Positions 55,299 to 63,773 are shown, numbered from the stretch's first letter. The stretch is 64,000 nt of DNA from Ruminiclostridium papyrosolvens C7 (GCF_000421965.1 NZ_ATAY01000088.1:186001-250000), one strand, 5' to 3'. Numbers and translations are program-made. Notes: generated by a model not told the origin, from the letters alone.

Positions 55299-55655
55299 TT
55301 AACTATTTTCATCAACTATTTTTCTCAGCTCATCTACTTCATCCTTGCTTAATTTTTTTCTTTTTAAAAAAGTAGTAAAAAATAGCTTTAATGAGCCGGA
55401 ATAAATCTTCTCTATATGCTCCTGTGTTTCAGACCTCATTACCTGCTCTCGCTTTACCAGTGATTGGATTTTTGTGTTTTTATTTTTTATTATACCTCTC
55501 TCGCAAAGCCTTCTTATGACTGTATATGTAGTTGATTTTTTCCATCCCAGTTCCTCACTTGCAATACTAACCAACTCGGTGCTTTTTATAGGTTCGTTGT
55601 TCCAGATAATGTTCATAAATCGTAATTCTGCATCAAATATTTTAATTTCATCCAT
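55299..55655 (-). CDS. BlaI/MecI-family transcriptional repressor
   Basis: 118 residues. The winged helix has AELRFMNIIWNNEPIKSTEL and the recognition region GWKKSTTYTVIRRLCERGII, and a helical dimer domain covers about 80-118. In classical systems BlaR1-type proteases release the repressor, but no sensor or beta-lactamase gene lies nearby, so this is an orphan. A long palindrome covers its own promoter. The start follows GAGGTAATAT. Confidence 0.9.
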   Translation of the reverse strand: MDEIKIFDAELRFMNIIWNNEPIKSTELVSIASEELGWKKSTTYTVIRRLCERGIIKNKNTKIQSLVKREQVMRSETQEHIEKIYSGSLKLFFTTFLKRKKLSKDEVDELRKIVDENS

Positions 55656-55668
55656 TATATTACCTCGG

Positions 55669-55732
55669 TGTAGTGAATTAAACTAAATCCAGATCTAGTT
55701 TTTAGTTTAATTTACTACAACAAGTCTGTCAA
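55669..55732 (-). promoter_or_regulatory. blaI promoter with a 19-bp-arm palindromic operator
   Basis: TTGACA (55727-55732), 17 bp, TAAACT (55704-55709) on the minus strand. The arms TGTAGTGAATTAAACTAAA (55669-55687) and 55701-55719 are inverted repeats matching at 18 of 19 positions around 13 bp. They cover the -10 box and the first transcribed bases. The outer TGTAGT/ACTACA parts resemble BlaI/MecI half sites. Confidence 0.72.
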
Positions 55733-55749
55733 ATAAGCTGTTTTCACAC

Positions 55750-55787
55750 AAAAATTACAGGGCAGACCCAAGACGGGTCTGCCCTGT
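55750..55787 (-). terminator. Terminator after the GH8 cellulase
   Basis: ACAGGGCAGACCC pairs perfectly (13 bp) with its complement across 5 nt, followed on the minus strand by AATTTTTG. Confidence 0.85.
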
Positions 55788-55809
55788 ATAAAAATAATAC
55801 GTTAAGGTG

Positions 55810-57246
55810 TTATAGAGTTTTAACTATACCTAAAAGATATTGCTTTAATACAGCAAAATCCATTGCATCAACAGTACCATCACCATTAGTGTCTGCTGCT
55901 TCCAAATTGGGCAATGTAGTTGTCTTACCCAGAAGGTAAGACTTCAGCAATGCAAAGTCAACAGAATCTATAGTACCATCATCGTTAATATCACCACGTG
56001 TTACCGGTGGTTCTTGAGTTACTGCACCCCAAATCTTGAAATTTCCGCTTACATGAAGCATTCCAAGCATATAAAGCATTCCATCGTAATAACGGTATTG
56101 TCCTGATGGAACAGCAGTATTCCATAATTCATCAACAAAAGGCTTAGCAGTTGTTGCATCTTGTGCCAGTGATGTTACGGCATTCATAGCTACCAATCCT
56201 GGAGAATGATCACTGCTCAGCTTTGAACCTGATAATGTATACTGGTTACCATAAGAGGATAAACCTTGGTTTTTGAAGAAAGCCTGTATTTTAGGCGCGA
56301 AAGTAGTTGCAGGCCAGCTGTCTTTTTGCCACCAAGCATAATCCACGCAGGAATTTTGAATAACTCTCCATGCGTCAAATCTGAAATCTCCATGACCTGA
56401 ACTCCATGAAACTTCCTTTGCTGAACCATCGAAATTTGCATAGTCAGGGTTCAGTCCTGTTGTTGAATTAGTAGACTTTTTGAAGAATTCTCTGCTCTTA
56501 GCAGCTACAGTACTCCATGTAGCCCTGTCTCTTTCAGGTCCCCACAATGCCCATAATTCATAGAATGCAGGAAGATGATAGGACGGATCTGTAAAATCAT
56601 AATTTCCTGCACTTGGGCAGAAAACAACCTGATTCTGGTTTTTATTAATCAAATTATATCCAACACCGTCATCTGACTGGTGAAGCATTGCGTCCAATAT
56701 AGTCTGTGCTTCTGCTTCGTAGTTGTAAATACCTGTTCCGTTCCCCCATCTGCGTGCAGCAAAAAGAAGAGCCATAGCAAAGTATTCATCACCATCAGAA
56801 GCAGGAGTACTATCTATTATACCGCCACTATAGTTACACTGCCATGCAAAAAATCCCTTAAATTGACCGGAGGTTTGATACATGTGGTTTCTAGCCCATT
56901 TCCACAGCATATCAAATTCCTTCTTTTTGTCCATTTGTACACAAACCATCATACCGTATGACATACCTTCCGAACGTACATCACCGTTTCCGGTATCTCT
57001 TATGTATGCCTCGTCGGTTCCTGATTCATAAAATAGCCTTTGATTGTTAGTGTCTCCTTTGAAAAACTTATCGAACATAGTAGCCAGCTTATCTTGCACC
57101 TGAGCCTCTGTCTTTCCTGTCTCAACGAAGACGTTCCTGTAGTTTCCGGTGGCGTAATATCCACCTGTCTCTGCACTTGCGATATTTATTGGTATAATTG
57201 AAACAATCATAGCCAAAACAAGCAAGCAAGCAAAAAACTTTTTCAT
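55810..57246 (-). CDS. celC: GH8 endoglucanase with type I dockerin (cellulosomal)
   Basis: A secreted enzyme of 478 residues that cuts beta-1,4-glucan chains. A signal peptide (1-26, ending IASA) is followed by the GH8 domain (about 35-400) with DVRSEGMSYGMM (general acid Glu) and PASDGDEYFAMALLFA (conserved Asp). The dockerin (about 417-478) has two calcium loops, DINDDGTIDSVDF and DTNGDGTVDAMDF, that bind scaffoldin cohesins. The name follows the GH8 enzyme of R. cellulolyticum. The gene stands alone and is not in a cip-cel cluster. The start follows GGGAGG. A LacI-type operator lies at its promoter. Confidence 0.93.
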   Translation of the reverse strand: MKKFFACLLVLAMIVSIIPINIASAETGGYYATGNYRNVFVETGKTEAQVQDKLATMFDKFFKGDTNNQRLFYESGTDEAYIRDTGNGDVRSEGMSYGMMVCVQMDKKKEFDMLWKWARNHMYQTSGQFKGFFAWQCNYSGGIIDSTPASDGDEYFAMALLFAARRWGNGTGIYNYEAEAQTILDAMLHQSDDGVGYNLINKNQNQVVFCPSAGNYDFTDPSYHLPAFYELWALWGPERDRATWSTVAAKSREFFKKSTNSTTGLNPDYANFDGSAKEVSWSSGHGDFRFDAWRVIQNSCVDYAWWQKDSWPATTFAPKIQAFFKNQGLSSYGNQYTLSGSKLSSDHSPGLVAMNAVTSLAQDATTAKPFVDELWNTAVPSGQYRYYDGMLYMLGMLHVSGNFKIWGAVTQEPPVTRGDINDDGTIDSVDFALLKSYLLGKTTTLPNLEAADTNGDGTVDAMDFAVLKQYLLGIVKTL

Positions 57247-57353
57247 TTTACTTTCCTCCCTTAATAGAATGATTTTGTATTTAAAGTTTAATCCGGGGTT
57301 TAGCCCAAACCAACCTTAATACCTTTTTGAAAAGCATTTTATAAATAGATTAT

Positions 57354-57407
57354 GGTTTAACCGATTAAACCCGTCCTAAGTTTAGCATATAAAACCTATA
57401 CTGTCAA
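57354..57407 (-). promoter_or_regulatory. Promoter and LacI-type operator of the GH8 cellulase
   Basis: TTGACA (57402-57407), 17 bp, TAAACT (57379-57384) on the minus strand. At the predicted start of transcription lies GGTTTAATCGGTTAAACC (57354-57371), an 18-bp palindrome with one mismatch and a central CG, the form bound by LacI/GalR regulators. A second, weaker dyad GGTTT-N5-AAACC is at 57297-57311 in the leader. Confidence 0.7.
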
Positions 57408-57450
57408 TTTATGATAAATTTTGAACTTGTTTACATAATGGTTATTGTGA

Positions 57451-57494
57451 AAAAATAAAATCTCCTGCATACAGTTAATAACTGTTACAAGAGA
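57451..57494 (-). terminator. Strong terminator upstream of the cellulase promoter
   Basis: On the minus strand TCTCTTG pairs with CAGGAGA (one G-U) outside an inner ACAGTT/AACTGT, followed by TTTTATTTTTT. It ends a short frame (57485-57571, 28 codons plus stop, no ribosome-binding site) that I cannot assign. Confidence 0.75.
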
Positions 57495-57654
57495 CTTAAT
57501 ATAATAGAATTCGTTTTTTTATTGTCTACTCTTTTCATCAACTTTCTAAAAGTCGCTTTATATGCACCCATTGAGGCCAAAGTTACAATGACCAAATGTA
57601 AAATGAACTGAAAAAACTTAATTGTGAAATTAATTTTGCAATTATAAAAGGGTA

Positions 57655-57852
57655 TAAAAAAATAAGCTGCTGGTTACCAGCTTAATGCCTCCTTTAATTC
57701 CTTTAAATATTTTCTCCCTACAGGAATAATATTTTTGTTATCCTTGAACTTTAATGCTAAGGTTGAATTACAGGCCCTCCGTCAATGAAAACATTAATTT
57801 TATCGTTTTTTAAAATGTCTTCATCAATATTCAAGCTTAATATCTTTACCAT
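57655..57852 (-). pseudogene. Remnant of a LytTR-type DNA-binding domain, with terminator
   Basis: Two frames next to each other look like the end of a LytTR domain. A 31-codon piece from ATG 57852 ends at TAG 57757, and another frame continues with LALKFKDNKNIIPVGRKYLK and ends at TAA 57674. The second part matches the typical LytTR close. AAGCTG/CAGCTT plus TTATTTTTTT at 57655-57690 forms a terminator. The upstream part of any response regulator is missing. Confidence 0.45.
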
Positions 57853-57877
57853 GCTATTTATAATCCTTCAAAATTAA

Positions 57878-58390
57878 TTAATATATTGTAAATTTTTCCC
57901 AATATATAAACTCATTATCTCTTTTAATTTCATTCATTCCACACTTTTTCAATAGTTTAATCGAAGGTATATTATCAATTAAACAATCGGCTTTAATAAC
58001 CTTTACTATGTTTTTTTGTGAAGCCCATTCCATTAGAGAACTTGCAACTTCGTACCCATAACCCTTTTGCTGCTCTTCTTTTATTAAACCAAACCCTATT
58101 TCAATTTCTCCATTTTCATTTGGAGCACCTTTAAAGCCGGCGTCTCCTATAACAGTCATGTCTTCTTTTTTTGCGACCATCCATACATCAAATCCGTCAG
58201 CATCAGTTTTTTTCATTTTATCTTTTATGAAATGTAAAATATCTAAAGTATCTTGAAGCGGCCACTTGCCATTAAAATTAACACCCAGCTTTTTATATTC
58301 CTCAGTGCTACCGCTTAAAACAGTACATACCATTGAATATGTCATAGGTATAATGATAAGTCTATCTGTTACAATATTGTGTACTACCAT
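57878..58390 (-). CDS. GNAT-family N-acetyltransferase (RimJ/RimL-like)
   Basis: 170 residues of the GNAT fold: TDRLIIIPMTYSM at the start, MTVIGDAGFKGAPNENGEIE, IGFGLIKEEQQKGYGYEVAS (acetyl-CoA motif Q-x-x-G-x-G/A) and KLLKKCGMNEIKRDNEFIYW. Substrate unknown. The start follows AAAGGAATC. Confidence 0.85.
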   Translation of the reverse strand: MVVHNIVTDRLIIIPMTYSMVCTVLSGSTEEYKKLGVNFNGKWPLQDTLDILHFIKDKMKKTDADGFDVWMVAKKEDMTVIGDAGFKGAPNENGEIEIGFGLIKEEQQKGYGYEVASSLMEWASQKNIVKVIKADCLIDNIPSIKLLKKCGMNEIKRDNEFIYWEKFTIY

Positions 58391-58454
58391 GATTCCTTTT
58401 CCCCTTAAAATATATTATAAAATAGTTGTGACTTTAGTAATATTGGTTCAGGGG

Positions 58455-58589
58455 TCATTTCCTATTTCTGGATTTTATTAAACCCCTTATTAATAAAATT
58501 AATCCGATAATAACCGCTCCAATTACCAATGCTGGAATTACTATATAAATGAACAAAATGAAAATTGCAGTCTCTCTATTCCATTCCAA
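58455..58589 (-). CDS. Single-pass membrane microprotein (44 aa)
   Basis: TTG 58587-58589 with GGGAGAG about 10 nt upstream opens a 44-residue frame. A short polar N-terminus is followed by a long hydrophobic segment (FILFIYIVIPALVIGAVIIG and on) and a basic tail (IKSRNRK), as in single-pass membrane microproteins. No family is recognised and the start codon is weak. Confidence 0.45.
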   Translation of the reverse strand: MEWNRETAIFILFIYIVIPALVIGAVIIGLILLIRGLIKSRNRK

Positions 58590-58665
58590 GCTGTTTACTC
58601 TCTCCCATCTAAACTTTTATGGCTAAACTCAGTAATATTTGTATAAACAAATAATTCTTTTACCT

Positions 58666-59238
58666 CTATTTATTTAATGTAATAATATCCTTATTAAGTG
58701 TGACAACTTTCATAAGGCATTGCTTACTTCCTGTTTTAATGCTCTCCAATAATTCAATTTCAACTTCACAATCAAAAACATATTCAAAGATTTGTTTATT
58801 ATATCCAACTGTGCAATAACACCAAGTTTTTGTGGGCAAAACATCAACACTTTCAAGCATAGGACATGGGCAAGAAAAATATTTGGTGAATAAACATCCA
58901 TCTTCTATGTACCACCCTGCCCCGTATTCATTCATTTTATCAACAAAATCCGCCATAGTATTTGAGGATTTATATATATTTCTAATGAATTCTTTTGATT
59001 CGTCCAATTTTCCATTTTCATTGCAGTAACAACCCATTCGTATATTCTTTATTGTTTGTTCCTCAAAATGTTTCTCAAGTTCAGAAGAAACGTATTTTAC
59101 CCATTCTGATTTTTCACTGTTGTTTGATGATGTTATTATACCCGTACCATAAGAAATTTTTTCAGCAATCTCGTGAGTGCTGAACTTTAATATATTATCA
59201 TAAAGTTTTCTCGCTTCACTGTGTTTTTGTTTTGTCAT
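58666..59238 (-). CDS. Cysteine-rich protein of unknown function, perhaps DUF6144-like
   Basis: 190 residues. The cysteine marks RMGCYCNENGK, FSCPCPML and TWCYCTVGYNK are followed by a C-terminal segment (VEIELLESIKTGSKQCLMKV) with the G-x-x-x-C pattern seen in V4R-type and related small-molecule domains. I cannot assign a reaction. The ATG at 59236-59238 follows GGAGATT. Confidence 0.55.
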   Translation of the reverse strand: MTKQKHSEARKLYDNILKFSTHEIAEKISYGTGIITSSNNSEKSEWVKYVSSELEKHFEEQTIKNIRMGCYCNENGKLDESKEFIRNIYKSSNTMADFVDKMNEYGAGWYIEDGCLFTKYFSCPCPMLESVDVLPTKTWCYCTVGYNKQIFEYVFDCEVEIELLESIKTGSKQCLMKVVTLNKDIITLNK

Positions 59239-59254
59239 GCTCAATCTCCAAATC

Positions 59255-59479
59255 CTAAAGTTTGGCCATCATAAAATTTTTAAAATCCTTCAAATTATCT
59301 ATGTTATGTTTTCTCAGTGGAATTGTCCTGTTTACTTCATCTTCCTCGAAAATGATTACAATATAGTTCTTACTTTGCTGAATCTTAGAAATTTTATTAT
59401 AGTTTACTTTGTATATTTCTTGTATATTGGATGTTTCCATTGTAAGGTAGTTCTACTGTAAAAACCTATCATTCTCCAT
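59255..59479 (-). pseudogene. Small gene with an in-frame amber codon (about 74 codons)
   Basis: ATG 59477-59479 with GAGG upstream opens a frame that meets TAG at codon 9 (59453-59455) and then runs on in frame to 59255. The later part (IQEIYKVNYNKISKIQQSKN, YIVIIFEEDEVNRTIPLRK) looks like a C-terminal part of a YcxB-like domain. It may be a decayed gene, or translation may restart at the internal ATG 59440. Confidence 0.4.
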
Positions 59480-59667
59480 TATATATAACCTCGTAAATGC
59501 TTTTGCTTTATTTAAATGCTTAATAACCAAATATTCTATATCTAAATTAACGCTTATTTACAAACCTTTATAGCATCAAATTACGTTGTATTTTGGTGTA
59601 ATTAAAAACGCATCATTTTACTGAATGTCGGTAAGATAAAATCCTTATTATTAATGTTAATTTTCAA

Positions 59668-60033
59668 TTATAATAATGCTTTAATAATTAAAGCAACCAT
59701 TATTACCCATATTAGAATTATTGGTATTGCACAATACCATCTTTTAGGTTTTTCATCTTTCCATAACTGCTCTGATTCAAGACGGCATTGTTCAATTAAC
59801 TCTCTTGGTATCGCCTTAACTGTTGCAGATATCAGTAATGGTAATATTATTATATCATCAAGATATCCAAGAACAGGAATGAAATCAGGAATCAAGTCAA
59901 TTGGAGACAAAGCATATCCTATTGTTATAATTCCTAAAATCCTTGCTAACCAGGGTGTTTCTTTTCTTTTCAATGCCAAAAAAACTGCTGGAATATCTTT
60001 TTTTAGTCGCTGTGCTCTCTCTCTAATTTTCAT
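59668..60033 (-). CDS. YkvA/DUF1232 membrane protein
   Basis: 121 residues with the DUF1232 core YALSPIDLIPDFIPVLGYLD followed by DDIIILPLLI, and a final transmembrane helix (about 98-119). Function unknown. The start follows GAGGGC. Confidence 0.87.
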   Translation of the reverse strand: MKIRERAQRLKKDIPAVFLALKRKETPWLARILGIITIGYALSPIDLIPDFIPVLGYLDDIIILPLLISATVKAIPRELIEQCRLESEQLWKDEKPKRWYCAIPIILIWVIMVALIIKALL

Positions 60034-60054
60034 AAAAAGCCCTCAAAAAAAAGT

Positions 60055-60258
60055 CTATCTTTTATTCTTAAGTGTTCCGTACCCTTTTAAAATTAAACGA
60101 ATTGAATAAATCAGCTCAACTAATATTATTAATACTATCAATCCCGGAGTATGTATAAATAATTCGTCACTTTTATTTAAATAAAATTGCATACATATCG
60201 TTACACCTATTATTTGGGCGAACGTAATAAATAGTAATATACTTCCTAATTTAAACAT
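60055..60258 (-). CDS. Small two-helix membrane protein
   Basis: 67 residues with two hydrophobic helices (about 3-22 and 37-57) and a basic C-terminus. GAGGTGG precedes the ATG at 60256-60258. No family recognised. It lies 21 bp upstream of the YkvA gene and is probably co-transcribed with it. Confidence 0.6.
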   Translation of the reverse strand: MFKLGSILLFITFAQIIGVTICMQFYLNKSDELFIHTPGLIVLIILVELIYSIRLILKGYGTLKNKR

Positions 60259-60339
60259 TATTACCACCTCAAATATTTATTATATTTTGTAAAAATATAA
60301 TGAATATTGTTGTACCATTATTGTGTTTGTAATATTAAA

Positions 60340-60891
60340 TTAAACCTTTATAATAAGCGGTTTCCTTGCATCAATAATAATTGATACCATACCAAGCTTT
60401 TCTAGAGAATTTCTTGTGTCAAATCTAAAAGAGCGTCCAACCTTTCCATCGCTTTCGTTCCAATATGTATAATGAAAATCTCCATTTTCATCACAGTATT
60501 CAAGCAATGAAACTATAAAACCTGCACTTTTAAATACATTCTCTAAAGTTTGATAATCGTAAACTATTTTATGAGTAGCAGCAGGATGTTCGATAGGTCC
60601 CGGTCCACCCACTTGAACCATATTCTGATACCAATCATTACGAAAGTTTATATCGGGAACAGCACAACGAATATACCCACCTGGTTTTAAATATTTATAA
60701 CAATTTATTGCTGCTAATACACCCTCTTCGTATGTTAAGTGTTCCCAAACATGTTCTGCCAATATAGCATCTATACTTTCTACTGAGAATAACTTATTCC
60801 AATCAGTAATAGAAAGTAAATTTAACTCATTTTCCTGAGTTGGTATCCAACCTTCATATCTTATTTGTCCAGCACCTATTATAACTTTCAA
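60340..60891 (-). CDS. Class I SAM-dependent methyltransferase
   Basis: 183 residues. The sequence starts (M)KVIIGAGQIRYEGWI, with the motif-I region compact, then SIDAILAEHVWEHLTYEEG and YKYLKPGGYIRCAVPD (the post-motif LKPGG). The length is short for a complete Rossmann methyltransferase, as in the predicted SAM-dependent group. Acceptor unknown. TTG start after GAGGTG. Confidence 0.78.
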   Translation of the reverse strand: MKVIIGAGQIRYEGWIPTQENELNLLSITDWNKLFSVESIDAILAEHVWEHLTYEEGVLAAINCYKYLKPGGYIRCAVPDINFRNDWYQNMVQVGGPGPIEHPAATHKIVYDYQTLENVFKSAGFIVSLLEYCDENGDFHYTYWNESDGKVGRSFRFDTRNSLEKLGMVSIIIDARKPLIIKV

Positions 60892-60938
60892 CTTTACACC
60901 TCTATAATAATTTCAATGCATAGTCTCTATATCAGATA

Positions 60939-61803
60939 TTAAAATTCAGATTCTTTACTTTGCATTTTAATGAAATATTTCATCATATTATCATCGTCGC
61001 TATGGTTATATGAATATCCAAAGTGTCTTCCGACCTCAGAAGCAACAGTACGAAAAAGTTCACATGCTGCAAAAATTGCCATCCAAAGCATTTCAAAATT
61101 TGAATAGGTTTTTGTATATAACTGGTAAAAATCTGCAGGCAGATACTTATTAAAATATTTCCCCCACATCCCAACAGAAACAGAAAATTCTGTTTCTGTC
61201 CCGATATACCACTCAATCATTCTATCAAGCTCTTTGTGTACTATTTCGTTATACATTCTCATGGCATAGGGAAATTGGTCTCGTACAATACCTTTTACAA
61301 CATTGTTAAGACACCACCAAAATTCATTGCAGCAGGCGTCATATTTGGATTTGTTAGGTTTTTGTATCCAATAGTCTTTATCATTTGCTGGTGGTATATG
61401 TGGTAAAATATTATCCTTATCCAAAAGTGGAACTGTTAAACTGTCTGTTGTGTATTCTTCAAGCATTACTTCTCTAATTTGTATATGTAAATCAATACGG
61501 TTACCATCTTTGAAAAGCATTAACCAACAATACGAACAACTATAGTCTGTATTTTCTCCCCATCCAAAGTCGTTGGAATCAGGTTCCTGTACCATTGCGA
61601 TTTCCCCAAAAACCGAAATCCAACTCTTGTTTATCAAGAAGGATTCTGTTTCAGTTACAACATAAACAATATCATAATCCTGATATTTATCTTTTTTTAT
61701 TATTCGGATTCGCACGTGAACCATTCATATAAACTGCTCGGATACGCTCATCAGCTTTCGCAACATCTAATATTAAATCAAACATTTCCTGTTCTGTTCG
61801 CAT
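60939..61803 (-). pseudogene. ANT(6)-like aminoglycoside adenylyltransferase, frameshifted
   Basis: The ATG at 61801-61803 after GGGGTGG starts RTEQEMFDLILDVAKADERI followed by YMNGSRANPN. The frame then hits a T7 run at 61692-61698 (A7 in the coding sense) and stops. The other frame continues KKDKYQDYDIVYVV to 60939. With one A fewer the product would have 287 residues, the usual ANT(6) length, and the GS...DxD nucleotidyltransferase motif would be rejoined. Real proteins of this family modify streptomycin. Homologues without resistance function are common in clostridia, and a sequencing slip is possible. Confidence 0.78.
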
Positions 61804-61981
61804 GTTTCCACCCCGGTAAATATTTCTAATATTCTATTTACAAGAATTTCTAATACATCATTTACATGTAATGATATGACTAGATGTACCATTTAGTCAA
61901 GTTACATCGCATTAAACTAGTTGTTAAAATCCACAACTTTTCCAACTCAATATATTCTTCTTTGCTACTCAAAACAGACAT

Positions 61982-62020
61982 GAAAAAACCGCAGTTCAGG
62001 TCACTACTGAATTTGCGGTA
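61982..62020 (-). terminator. Terminator after the DUF4440 gene
   Basis: On the minus strand CCGCAAATTCAG pairs with CTGAACTGCGG around 7 nt and is followed by TTTTTT. Confidence 0.85.
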
Positions 62021-62037
62021 CAAATTGATACGTGTTA

Positions 62038-62406
62038 TTACAGTATTACTTTTGAATCCTGATTGAATACTACTTTCCAATTACCATTATCGTTTATCCA
62101 AAGTGAAGAAACCCTAAATGTCCCTGCCAAAGTATAATCTTGACAGCCAACTCTCACAACGTAGTTAGTTAAAACCACATTTTGGTTAATAACTTTTACA
62201 TCAAATTCACTAAGCTCATAATTACTTAGGTTTACGTGTTTTACAATCTTAGTATATTCTGAGCCACTTTCTTTAAATCCTCCGCATATCATTATTGCAT
62301 CTGTGGAAACTATCTCTCCAAATGAAGTCGAATCACCTGTCGCAAAAGCTTCCCACATCTTCTTTTCCATACTGATTACTTTTTCTTGTAATGACAGATT
62401 ATCCAT
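62038..62406 (-). CDS. DUF4440/NTF2-like protein
   Basis: 122 residues of the cystatin-like NTF2 fold, with SMEKKMWEAFATGDSTSFGE, VVLTNYVVRVG and SSLWINDNGNWKVVFNQDS. Members bind or isomerise small molecules, but no active-site pair is evident. The ATG at 62404-62406 follows GGAG. The 13-residue upstream extension is unlikely. Confidence 0.82.
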   Translation of the reverse strand: MDNLSLQEKVISMEKKMWEAFATGDSTSFGEIVSTDAIMICGGFKESGSEYTKIVKHVNLSNYELSEFDVKVINQNVVLTNYVVRVGCQDYTLAGTFRVSSLWINDNGNWKVVFNQDSKVIL

Positions 62407-62457
62407 AATCCATACTCCTTTAAACTTATTGATGACCTTTTTCAATTATTAGACAAC

Positions 62458-62946
62458 CTATAGGGTATTAAAATATAAACTTCTAAATAAACGGTATACT
62501 CCGTATCCCAGAAGAGAACCAAGCACATTTAAGATTATGTCATCTATATCGCAAGAGCCTAAACAAAATATAAATTGCACCAGCTCAATAAGCAGGCTAA
62601 AACAAATAGATAGTAAAATAGTAGCTGTAAATCTCTTGCAAAATCTGAATAGTACTGGTAAGAAAAAACCAAAAGGACTAAAGGCAACTGTATTTCCTAA
62701 TATGTTCTCCATTGCAATCCGAGTAGAAGGTTCACCTTTCAAATATGGAATTATCGTATTTATAAAAGGGATATAGTTTATAGAAGTTATTCTTTGAGAA
62801 AGAGGTATTTGTCTGCCAAATTCAGCCATAATAAGTGCTTTTCCATCCTTGAAGACAATTACATTAACAATAATTAGTAAATATAGTATAAATAACCCCC
62901 AAAATATAAACCTCAAACTTATTAATATCAATTTTTTATTCGGCAT
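62458..62946 (-). CDS. VanZ-family membrane protein
   Basis: 162 residues with four to five helices and the VanZ marks NTVAFSPFGFFLPVLF and CSCDIDDIILN-like SCDIDDIILNVLGSLLGYG. VanZ gives low teicoplanin resistance in enterococci, but most relatives have no known role. Start after GAGGAGAT. Confidence 0.87.
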   Translation of the reverse strand: MPNKKLILISLRFIFWGLFILYLLIIVNVIVFKDGKALIMAEFGRQIPLSQRITSINYIPFINTIIPYLKGEPSTRIAMENILGNTVAFSPFGFFLPVLFRFCKRFTATILLSICFSLLIELVQFIFCLGSCDIDDIILNVLGSLLGYGVYRLFRSLYFNTL

Positions 62947-62978
62947 TATCTCCTCTATTAAATAAGTAATTCATAATA

Positions 62979-63773
62979 TCAGATTTTATACTTCTTCAGC
63001 ACAGTACTTGTTACTTGCTCAACAATATCACGGATTAAAAATTCATCAGGTAGATTATCACCTGTATTGTATTCCAAATCCTTTCCCTTTGGCGTACCGC
63101 CTGTATTAATTCCAAGTTTCCGGCGGATTTCTACCAACTGTGAAATCTGCTTGGAATTAAGTTCATTGGCTTTTCCGATTATATTTCCGGTGTACATTAA
63201 TACCGTGGCATAGTACTCCAGCGACTCAAGGCGGTGATATGCTTCAAATACATCCTTGCCCCACGTCACAGCTCCATGGTTTGCAAGAAGTACCGCATTG
63301 TAATCCCGGCAATAGGGTGCTATTGAGTCCGGAACAGCTTGACTGCCCGGGGTAGCATAGGGAGCTATAGGTACAGTACCCAAATTAACTACTGCTTCTG
63401 GCAATATGGCCCTGTCCAGTTCAATCCCCGCAATTGCAAAAGAAGTGGCTACCGGAGGATGTGCATGGGTTACAGCCATTACTTCAGGATTTTCACTATA
63501 TACACGCAAGTGCATTTTCAATTCTGATGAGGGTTTGGTGTTGCCGGATACAACCTGTCCGTTCAAATCCACCTTCACCATCATTTCAGGAGTCATGTAT
63601 CCCTTTGAAACACCTGTAGGAGTTGTCAATATTTCATTTCCACCTGTCTTAATACTTATATTACCGTCATTGGAAGCTACAAAGCCTTTCAAATACATTC
63701 TCTTTCCAACTTCAATTATGGCATGTGCGGCTTCCTCATCAGTAAGATATTTAGAGCTGTTTTTCTCTACCAT
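62979..63773 (-). CDS. Class II aldolase/adducin-family protein
   Basis: 264 residues of the L-fuculose-phosphate-aldolase fold, with FVASNDGNISIKTGGNEIL, TPTGVSKGYM, HLRVYSENPEVMAVTHAHPP (zinc His pair) and LANHGAVTWGKD (third His), plus Glu in ILPEAVV. Its ATG overlaps the stop of the upstream mtnA gene (TAATG), so the two act together. In the known route for methylthioribose or 5-deoxyribose disposal, an MtnA-type isomerase and such an aldolase give dihydroxyacetone phosphate and an aldehyde. That is the likely role here. Confidence 0.88.
   Translation of the reverse strand: MVEKNSSKYLTDEEAAHAIIEVGKRMYLKGFVASNDGNISIKTGGNEILTTPTGVSKGYMTPEMMVKVDLNGQVVSGNTKPSSELKMHLRVYSENPEVMAVTHAHPPVATSFAIAGIELDRAILPEAVVNLGTVPIAPYATPGSQAVPDSIAPYCRDYNAVLLANHGAVTWGKDVFEAYHRLESLEYYATVLMYTGNIIGKANELNSKQISQLVEIRRKLGINTGGTPKGKDLEYNTGDNLPDEFLIRDIVEQVTSTVLKKYKI

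Noticed and set aside
61880..62080. 66-codon frame after the DUF4440 gene
   Set aside because: It runs through the terminator of that gene and overlaps its 3' end in another frame; no ribosome-binding site.
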